Source: Nageia nagi | Taxonomy: Eukaryota > Pinophyta | Length of the DNA stretch: 64,000 bases | Direction: 5' to 3' | Assembly: GCA_050084985.1 (NCBI GenBank) | Contig: JBITNC010000002.1 | Location: 29,760,001-29,824,000 of the forward strand | In this document: in pieces, positions 57,289-64,000 of the stretch | Position numbering within the stretch: the first letter of the stretch is position 1 | How the letters are laid out: every line of letters starts with the position of its first letter | The notes under the pieces: model-generated | Databases searched by the model: none | What the model saw: the letters and a program-made list of their open reading frames with translations, nothing else | Told to the model about the DNA's origin: nothing | Made by a program: the position numbers and the translations under genes

Positions 57289-57714
57289 GCTCAATATTCT
57301 GAAATACTCTGCTTACTCCGATCACTGCCGACAATATTCTGTGCTTCTTGCCTTTTGATCATTAGCTCTCTCGTGAATTTGAATTTGGGTAAATTTGAAA
57401 TGAACCTGCTTTTGGCCCTTTTAAAATCAGCTTCAAGGGTTAATGCGTCGCCTTTTACTCGAGCGAAATAACTCCATCAGTACTTTCATTTATAACAGAT
57501 CTGATCTTTCGCGATTTTCTTGGAAATCTCGAGATTTGATACTGCTGATTTTCTCGGAAACTCCAATTCTGTTGACGCAAACGTGCTATTTCCATTAATA
57601 TTTCACTGCTATTAAATGACAAACAACAATCACACCTGCTTAAAATAAATGCACACAACACGCTATTTACATGTACAAAATCATATCCTTTTTTCGATCA
57701 ATCTCCCGCGCATG

Positions 57715-59540
57715 CGGGTTTATAACGCTTTAAATGCTGCCCATTTACCAAGATCGGCAGCCGCCACCCTGTTCAACTTCGCTATTTCAAATGAGTTTTT
57801 TCCCGCGCATCTGGCCATCATGTAACGTCCAGACCATAAGGACTCAAACTTTTTATGTTTCCCTGTCTTAGCTCTGTCCTCATCCCATTTCAATACCAGA
57901 TCTCCCTCTTTAAAATTTTCCGGAGTGGCTTTTCAGTTATCAAACCATTTCTTAACTATTTCATTTCTGTTTTGCAAATTTTGATATGATTGATTCCGGA
58001 GTTCTTCCAAGTGCAGTAATTCGTTCATGCGGACTTGTAGTGGTTCAAAATCTTCCCCATACTCCTGTAAAATTTTTAAAGCCGGAAGCTCAAAATGACT
58101 TGGTAATATAGCCCTTTTACCGTACACTAATGTATACGGGTTGGCTTTAATAGCTAGCTTCACTGTGATCCTGTCTGCCCACAATGCCCAATTGAGCTTT
58201 TCATGCCAAGATCGGGGATTATCTTCCACTGTTCTTTTGAGAATCCGGATCAAATTCTTGTTCGTAGACTCAGCCAGCCCATTACCCTGAGGGTAATAAT
58301 TTGAAGACGTCTTCCAATAGATACCAAACCTCATGGCAAAATCAGTAACCTCTGCCCCCAAAAATGCTAAGCCATTATCTGAAATGATCGTTTGGGGAAT
58401 ACCATACCTGGTGATTAATTTCTCAATAAATTTTAGAACAGTCTTCTGATTTGCTTCCTTTACAGCCTCTGCTTCTGTCCACCTGGTGAAAAAGTCTGTA
58501 GCGGTGAGAATGAATTTGTGCCCAAACGACGAATTGGGATTAATCACTCCAATAAAATCCAACCCCCATTGTTGAAAAGGTTCTTCGGCCTGAATTGGTT
58601 CTAGTGGTAACGTTGCACTTCTCTTCCTTCCCACGAATCTCTGACATTTCTCACAGCTCTGGGATTTTGCAAAGGCTTCTTTAAACATAGTAGGCCAATA
58701 ATATCCAGCTTGGATGATCTTACTCACCATTGTGTATCCCGAATAATGACCTCCGAATATTCCAGAGTGAAATTCTTCGATCAGCTTTGTTGTCTTTGTC
58801 ATGGGTACACATCTCAACAAAACACCATCATGATTCCTTCTATACAGTACTTGATCTATCTCTGTGTAATTTTGAGCGTGTATTCTGAACCGCCTCCTCT
58901 GGGATGCATTCATGTTAACATGGAGCATCCCGGACTCAAAATATCTGCTTAATTGATCCATCCAATCATCTGTTGTGTTCTCATTTCCTGGCTCCGAGGT
59001 TTCTTGTTCGATAAAACATATCATCCCTTCATCCGATGGCGTGGATTTCGCAAGCTGCTCACAAAGCGCTCTTCCTTTTATGAGCTTGGTAGGCCGAATC
59101 TCTACATCATACTTGAGGATTTTCGAAATCCAACCGGATCTTCCTTCCCCAATTTCTCCCTGCATAATGTAAGATCTAACATCTAGATGAATGGTTAGGA
59201 TCAAAATCTTACTCTGAGCTACATAATGCTTCAATTTACCAAGAGCTTTAAGAATCGCCAACACTTGTTTCTCAATAAATGTGTACTTTTCCTCACAACT
59301 ACTCAAGGTCTGACTGAAAAATGCAATAGGGTATTCTTCATTTCTTTCATACCTCTGTGTTAAGACAGCTGCTACACTGGTATCAGAACCATAAGCATAT
59401 AGAATAAACTCCTTGCTAAAGTTTGGGTTTCTTAGTACAGGAGCTTTAGTAATTACCGCCTTGATTTTTGAAAAGCTTCTTTACCTTCTTCAGTCCACAC
59501 AAAAGAGTATCTTTTTTTAACATCCGGGTGATGGGTTTGA
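57715..59540 (-). pseudogene. Gypsy T RNase H and integrase
   Basis: After the RT stop, the RT/RNase H connection (about 59540-59310) is broken by two frame changes but recognisable (LRNPNFSKEFILYAYGSD). The open part 59306-57933 (457 codons) has the end of the Gypsy RNase H; the integrase zinc finger H180, H187, C218, C221; and catalytic D250 (GLDFIGV), D310 (ISDNGLAF), E346 (NGLAEST). A TGA at 57933 interrupts the frame, which then continues as ENFKEGDLVLKWDEDRAKTG and LWSGRYMMARCAGKN, the GPY/F-like C-terminal module, to about 57715. The TGA fits a CGA-to-TGA change. Integrase residues are intact, but the chain is broken. Confidence 0.85.
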
Positions 59541-59556
59541 TAATACTTGAGAAATC

Positions 59557-62500
59557 CTAAATGAATCTCCTGACGAAATTAATCTGACCAAGAAAGGACT
59601 GCAGGGACTTCTTATCGGACGGAAGAACTAAGTCATTTATCGCTTTAATCCTATCCGGATCAACAGCCCAACCTTCTTTTGAAATAACATGACCCAGTAA
59701 TTTTCCCTCATCTACTGCAAAAATTGACTTTTTAGGGTTCAAAGATATGCCATACCTTTTACATTTGATGAAGGCCTGCTCCAGGTGTTGAACATGTAAA
59801 TTTTTATCATGTGAGAAAATAGTAATATTATCAAGATACACCAATACACTCTTGTTTACTAACTCTCCAAAGGCATGATCCATAGCTCTTTGGAAGGTAG
59901 CTCCTGCATTGGACAGTCCGAAAGGCATTCTCTGAAAAGCAAATGTGCCCCATTTAGTTGTAAAAGCTGTTTTAAATTGATCTTCATTTCGGACCCAAAC
60001 CTGATTGTACCCAGAGAAACCGTCTATCAAAGAGAATTTTTCAGCGCTAGCTACAGTATTTAGTATCTGTTCCATTGGCGGTAAGGGACAGTGATCTTTC
60101 AAAGATACTCTGTTTAAACCCCGGAAATCCACACACAACCTTATCTCGCCATTTTTCTTCCGGACAGGCACGAGATTAGCTACCCAAGTGGAATGCTTGA
60201 TAGGATAAATTATCCTAGCCTTGTACAATTTTAGCACCTCCTGCTTCATGGCAACTTCAATCTTAGGGTTTACTGGTCTTTGTTTTTGTCTGACTAGTTT
60301 AGCATCATCTATCAACTCGATTGTATGTTGTATCACTGATCTATCAAAAACCTTTAAATCATCATAAGACCAAGCAATAACATCAACATATGTTTTGCAT
60401 AATTGTACAATTTCCTGAATCTGTTTCGGAGTATTAGATATACCAATTTTTAATGACTTACTCGGAAAAACTTCATGTTCTTTATAGTTATTTGGGTTTA
60501 TATTCATACCTCTTCTTTTTACTTGGTCACTCCTGTCAAACAATCCTTTGAATGAAATCAAATCCTTAGGGATTTTATTATTGTTCAGCTGAATTATGTC
60601 TTGCTCCCGGAAAACTTCGGAGTCTTCTTCACCTACTGCATGACATACAGCTTGTTGTAATAAAAATTGGTTAATTTGAGCTTCATCCCGGAACACCTGC
60701 CAAAAGGAATCATTATCCGGAACTGATGGCCTAAAAATGAGCTGAACACCCTTCCTCCAGAACCAGTCATTGGTAGGATCAAAACTGGCTCCCATTTGTG
60801 CTAAGGTGTCAACTTTTTGGTTGAATTTCCTTGGGACAGACTGAATATGTAATGCTTCGAAATGCTCAAACAGATCCCAAACCCGATTCCTGTAAGATTT
60901 CAAATAATGATGCTTGACTGAACATTTACCTGTCACCTGTTTCACGATCAACTCTGAATCCCCTTTGATCTTTAAACACTGAATTTTCATTTTGATGGCT
61001 TGTTCTAGTCCAAGGCAAAGAGCTTCATATTCTGCTACATTATTGGAACATAACCAGGTGAGTCTAAAAGAAAATTTATGTACCTTACCAGTTGGGTTGG
61101 TCAGGATAATTCCGGCTCCGGATCCATTTTTGGATCTTGCTCCATCAAAAGACATCTCCCAAATTTCATTTCTCCGGAAATCTTCCCTTGTGAGTTCCGG
61201 GATGAAAGATTTCGGTTCCATTAAACAATAATTTCCAAGCTCCAGGTCGTAGATAGTGTTGAGCATACTCATACTACAAGGGTCTTCGGTTTGCAGTTCT
61301 TCTAGCAATTCATCTGATTCTTCCAATTCGCCAAAGATTGCACAAATCTCCTCCTTTTTCTCTACGTGAAACTCAGAAATTTCCTCATTATTCAGTCTTA
61401 TCCTCTTATTTCCACAACGAATCAAATAGTGGGTGTAGTCCATTGCTAGATAACCCCCTATTTTAGCTGTAAATTCTCTAGACAGACATAGCCCGAACAA
61501 AGGGAGCAGCTCAACAACTACAACTTCTTGAGTAATAATTACAGAGGGACACTTACGTATTTTCAGGACTATATCTTTGATCACTCCTACCGTTTTGACA
61601 GGTGTGGAATCCAGTTGTAGTACTCCGGTGGATGTTCTTGTCATAGGCAACCCCATCACATCGCACACTGCTTTAGGCATCATAGTAGTAGCTGCCCCAG
61701 AATCAACCAGACAATTATGAAGTACATATCCCTCGATTTCCAGAGTCATATAAAAAGTCGGAGGTTTGTTCTTTCCCATCCCTGGATATTTCGATGTCTC
61801 AAAAAGATTAAGCACTCTTTCCATTCCTTCATTCAATGCTATAAGAGACGTTTTCAGTAAATCAATTTGCCCGGGAATTTTTAAAGCTTCAAACAAGGAC
61901 ACTCTTGCGGGAGTTCTCTTTAGCTCCGCCATAATGTTGAACTCTGGGATAGCCGGAGGTTCGCCAATTTTATTTCTAAATCTGTCAGTAAATCTTTCCT
62001 GGAGCTGTAGAGTATCGTCTTTTCTCTGATGCTTGGTGAGTGAAGGCAACCTTAACTTCCGGAGATTTTGATCACTGGCTTTAGGCGTCGATTTGGTTTC
62101 CGGAAACGGAAATTTTTGGGAAACCATTTTCTTTTCTGGGGTCTTTTCCTTAGAACCGGAAACTGCATCTTGCTTTTTAGGAATCACTGAACCGGAACTC
62201 TTTTGGGATTCAACTTTTCTTTCCGGAACACCGGAGACTAGGGGTTTTTTCCCTGATCTTGTTTCCACAACAAAAACTCCTATATCTGCTGGTGCAAAAT
62301 TCATCAGGTTCACATCTTGGTTCATGTCGTCAGCTACACCAGGCGGAGGAATACCCCCACTTCTTGATAAATACTCTTGGTATTGATAAACAGGACATGT
62401 TGTTTGTTCATGAGCATCATTGCAGGCCAAACACAAACCAGTGGCTGACCCGGAAGAGGAAGCTTGGTTTACATCCTCATTTAACACATGTTGAGCCTTT

Positions 62501-62580
62501 TCTATAGCAGGATAAGGATATCTTCTTACATTGCTTTGTCTGCTTAGAATGGTAATCTGATTTGCCATATTCCTACACAA
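59557..62580 (-). CDS. Gypsy T zinc knuckle, protease, RNase H, reverse transcriptase
   Basis: A 1007-codon open frame. Zinc knuckle variant C50, C53, H57, C62 (CX2CX3HX4C); Lys/Ser-rich linker; protease LVDSGAATTMMP with D293; an RNase H of the cellular/archaeal type at 475-600 with D479 (SFDGARSKNGSG), E517 (AEYEALCLGL), D541 (GDSELIVKQV) and D591; then RT from about 770 with GEIRLCVDFRGLNRV, D853 and FAFQRMPFGLSNAGATFQ. The RT active-site box reads VYLDNITIFS: D917 is kept, but N918 replaces the second Asp, so the enzyme should be inactive. The frame ends in TAG at 59557 right after NFVRRFI. The nominal start is internal; upstream in-frame TAGs separate it from gag. Confidence 0.92.
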   Translation of the reverse strand: MCRNMANQITILSRQSNVRRYPYPAIEKAQHVLNEDVNQASSSGSATGLCLACNDAHEQTTCPVYQYQEYLSRSGGIPPPGVADDMNQDVNLMNFAPADIGVFVVETRSGKKPLVSGVPERKVESQKSSGSVIPKKQDAVSGSKEKTPEKKMVSQKFPFPETKSTPKASDQNLRKLRLPSLTKHQRKDDTLQLQERFTDRFRNKIGEPPAIPEFNIMAELKRTPARVSLFEALKIPGQIDLLKTSLIALNEGMERVLNLFETSKYPGMGKNKPPTFYMTLEIEGYVLHNCLVDSGAATTMMPKAVCDVMGLPMTRTSTGVLQLDSTPVKTVGVIKDIVLKIRKCPSVIITQEVVVVELLPLFGLCLSREFTAKIGGYLAMDYTHYLIRCGNKRIRLNNEEISEFHVEKKEEICAIFGELEESDELLEELQTEDPCSMSMLNTIYDLELGNYCLMEPKSFIPELTREDFRRNEIWEMSFDGARSKNGSGAGIILTNPTGKVHKFSFRLTWLCSNNVAEYEALCLGLEQAIKMKIQCLKIKGDSELIVKQVTGKCSVKHHYLKSYRNRVWDLFEHFEALHIQSVPRKFNQKVDTLAQMGASFDPTNDWFWRKGVQLIFRPSVPDNDSFWQVFRDEAQINQFLLQQAVCHAVGEEDSEVFREQDIIQLNNNKIPKDLISFKGLFDRSDQVKRRGMNINPNNYKEHEVFPSKSLKIGISNTPKQIQEIVQLCKTYVDVIAWSYDDLKVFDRSVIQHTIELIDDAKLVRQKQRPVNPKIEVAMKQEVLKLYKARIIYPIKHSTWVANLVPVRKKNGEIRLCVDFRGLNRVSLKDHCPLPPMEQILNTVASAEKFSLIDGFSGYNQVWVRNEDQFKTAFTTKWGTFAFQRMPFGLSNAGATFQRAMDHAFGELVNKSVLVYLDNITIFSHDKNLHVQHLEQAFIKCKRYGISLNPKKSIFAVDEGKLLGHVISKEGWAVDPDRIKAINDLVLPSDKKSLQSFLGQINFVRRFI

Positions 62581-62594
62581 ATTTCGAAGTTCCT

Positions 62595-63350
62595 AAATCT
62601 TTGTCGATGAAGCTAACCCTTGATTCATATTAGGCTGAGGAGGGGCTGTTAAGGCCAAGAGAGCTCTAGGGACTGGCAAGGTTGGTGGCCACTATTGAAC
62701 AGGGGCAGGAATACTGGCCAGAGGTGGAGCCAAACTAACTACTTGAGGTCTCAAAATTTGCTTTTGGACGGTTACTAGAAAATAAGGCATTGGCATGCGA
62801 CTTGGCAATTTTCCTACTGAAATAAGACAGGATTCAGCATATACTGCTTGTCTATAGACCTCCAGGAAAGTATTTACTCCGGAATTTTGGATTTGCAAAG
62901 AGAGATCCGGAGGAAAGGCTCTCAGGTAATACATTAGGGCTTGAAATTGCTGAGGTCTGACTGGCATTGAGACTCTCATCCAAGTTTTTTGGAATCTAAT
63001 GTTGAAATCAAGGATATTTTCTTGCTCATATCTTTTGATTGAAGTGAACTGTGTTAACAAAGAAAAAGGATCTCCTAATTTATTAAATTCCAAGATAAAG
63101 GGCTCTGCCAGTTGAGCCCAAGTGGTTATAGATCCATTAGGAAGGCCCTGTACCAATCCAGGACCTTTCCTTTGAAAGACTGAGCCAGTAATCTCACCAT
63201 GACATCTTCATGTTGAATATTATGAATCTTAGCTAGGCCAACTACAACACAATGCTCATAAGCCGTTTTCTCTGAAGTTGCATCAAACTCCTAAAGGGTT
63301 TTGAAAACATTTGCTGGGATGTGCAACACGGCCAGGGCTATTGGTACCCT
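62595..63350 (-). pseudogene. Gypsy T gag remnant
   Basis: On the minus strand from 63350: PANVFKTL, stop, EFDATSEKTAYEHCVVVGLA, then LLAQSFKGKVLDWYR. A single-base shift near 63150 leads into the open stretch 63156-62692 (ITTWAQLAEPFILEFNKLGD, FQKTWMRVS, LRAFPPDLSLQIQNSG), which is the Retrotrans_gag fold. A Pro-rich tail continues in frame through two TAG codons (near 62693 and 62595) into the zinc-knuckle ORF. The N-terminus lies beyond the Copia B insertion. Confidence 0.85.
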
Positions 63351-63355
63351 ATTGT

Positions 63356-63850
63356 TGTTAGAATTTGTAATGAAATATTGTGAATATCTAAACTCCTTGT
63401 AAATTCAATTAATCACTTAAGGGTATGTAGATACCTTAAGAGATTAATTGAATTCTTTAATATGTAGACTTTGACTTTACCAAAGTGGTTAGTTGGTAGG
63501 TTGAAGTTAGGTGATACATTTAATGTAACCCTAACCTTACCCTTGGGTTAAAGGAAGGTTAGGGAGGTGCTCTCAAGCTATAAATAGAGGGCCTCTCCTC
63601 TTGTAACAGATCTAAGTTTTGGAGTAAGATTACTCTACTTGGTTGTGTAGGAGAGAGCAAGAGAATAGTTGTAAGAGAGGCATAGATTGAGAATAGAGAA
63701 CTAGTGGGATGTACTCCCAAGGAGGGAGGAACCACATTATATTGGTGTCATATTGTGTGAATGATGTTCTTAGAATTGTAGATGATGAATGATTTAGCTT
63801 CCTAGTCTTAGGTCCTAGAGGATTTGTTTAGATCTAGTTCAAATCCTTCA
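63356..63850 (+). mobile_element. 5' LTR of Copia element B, inserted in Gypsy T gag
   Basis: It starts TGTTAGAATTTGTAATG and ends CAAATCCTTCA (495 bp), about 97% identical by eye to 23335-23831 in the opposite orientation. TATAAATA at 63579-63586. The element continues beyond the window, so its duplication cannot be checked. Confidence 0.92.
63402..63454 (+). repeat. 21-bp inverted repeat in the Copia B LTR
   Basis: Arms 63402-63422 and 63434-63454 pair at 20 of 21 positions around an 11-base loop; inner bases GTAT/ATAC can pair further with one bulge. The same structure is at 23733-23785 in the Copia A LTR. It sits about 125 bp upstream of the TATA box. Confidence 0.9.
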
Positions 63851-63852
63851 AT

Positions 63853-63864
63853 TGGTATCAGAGC
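63853..63864 (+). promoter_or_regulatory. Primer-binding site of Copia B
   Basis: TGGTATCAGAGC, two bases after the LTR end; the standard site for initiator tRNA-Met. Confidence 0.93.
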
Positions 63865-64000
63865 CTTGTTGTGGAAGCTCTTCTTCTAGGTGTAGAAACT
63901 CTCCTTGTTGTGGAAACTCTTCTTTTGGTGTGGAAGCTACATCTTGGAGGCTCTTCATCCTTCTTTATTCCTCATCTTACACCCCATTGGTGAGGTAAAT

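Larger units (their letters stand above)
53786..63355 (-). mobile_element. Gypsy element T (Tat-like) with extra ORF, cut by Copia B
   Basis: Minus-strand order: gag (63350-62595), zinc knuckle, protease, RNase H, RT (62580-59557), second RNase H and integrase (about 59540-57715), then a long extra ORF (57288-53786). RT before integrase makes it Ty3/Gypsy; an additional RNase H and an extra ORF after integrase point to the Tat/Ogre group. Its 5' end lies beyond the Copia insertion at 63356. No 3' LTR boundary was fixed. Confidence 0.85.

Overview
This is nuclear DNA from a seed plant with a very large genome, most likely a gymnosperm (conifer type). Three things point there: AT-rich sequence made mostly of old, nested LTR retrotransposons; only one recognisable host gene; and that gene's two visible exons lie about 31 kb apart. 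A large-genome angiosperm cannot be excluded. No bacterial-type genes, rRNA, tRNA or CRISPR were seen.

Host gene. Two minus-strand exons, at 47.3-47.5 kb and 16.1-16.3 kb, each encode one double-stranded-RNA-binding domain. In order and wording they match the two dsRBDs of HYL1/DRB1-type proteins, the microRNA-processing partners of Dicer-like 1. Both are intact, have consensus splice sites and are in the same phase. The 30,985-bp intron between them contains most of the mobile DNA in the window.

Layout, left to right. 1-10 kb: plus-strand remains of a Tat/Ogre-like Gypsy element: a hairpin-rich repeat block, a decayed extra ORF (1.85-4.83 kb), a second palindromic repeat block and an LTR. 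10-16 kb: LTR fragments and simple repeats, then exon 2. 16.6-20.3 kb: a Copia-type LTR fragment, a hAT transposase remnant and a Gypsy gag remnant (element A). 20.3-31.5 kb: the LTR of element A, split by a 2-kb block copied from 7.1-9.2 kb together with a 0.5-kb repeat of the LTR itself, and then by a 7.5-kb Copia element. 31.5-41.0 kb: a plus-strand LTR element (element L) with no recognisable pol but with unfamiliar ORFs. 41-43 kb: tandem repeats. 44.1-46.8 kb: two solo LTRs with perfect target-site duplications. 47.3 kb: exon 1. 48.1-53.6 kb: a truncated Copia element, a Gypsy LTR, a Gypsy gag with its LTR, and an array of TGACGTCA-bearing repeats. 53.8-63.36 kb: a minus-strand Tat-like Gypsy element with gag, protease, an RNase H placed before RT, RT, integrase and a long extra ORF. 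63.36 kb to the end: the 5' end of a second Copia copy inserted in that gag.

Most promising leads: the 31-kb intron in a HYL1-like gene; an extra-ORF family shared by two Gypsy elements; the protease-RNase H-RT order; a chimeric LTR that looks like template switching; a Copia element with a perfect target-site duplication but mismatched ends; and hairpin arrays and LTR-terminal hairpins with compensatory base changes. All boundaries were read by eye. No alignment or search was run.
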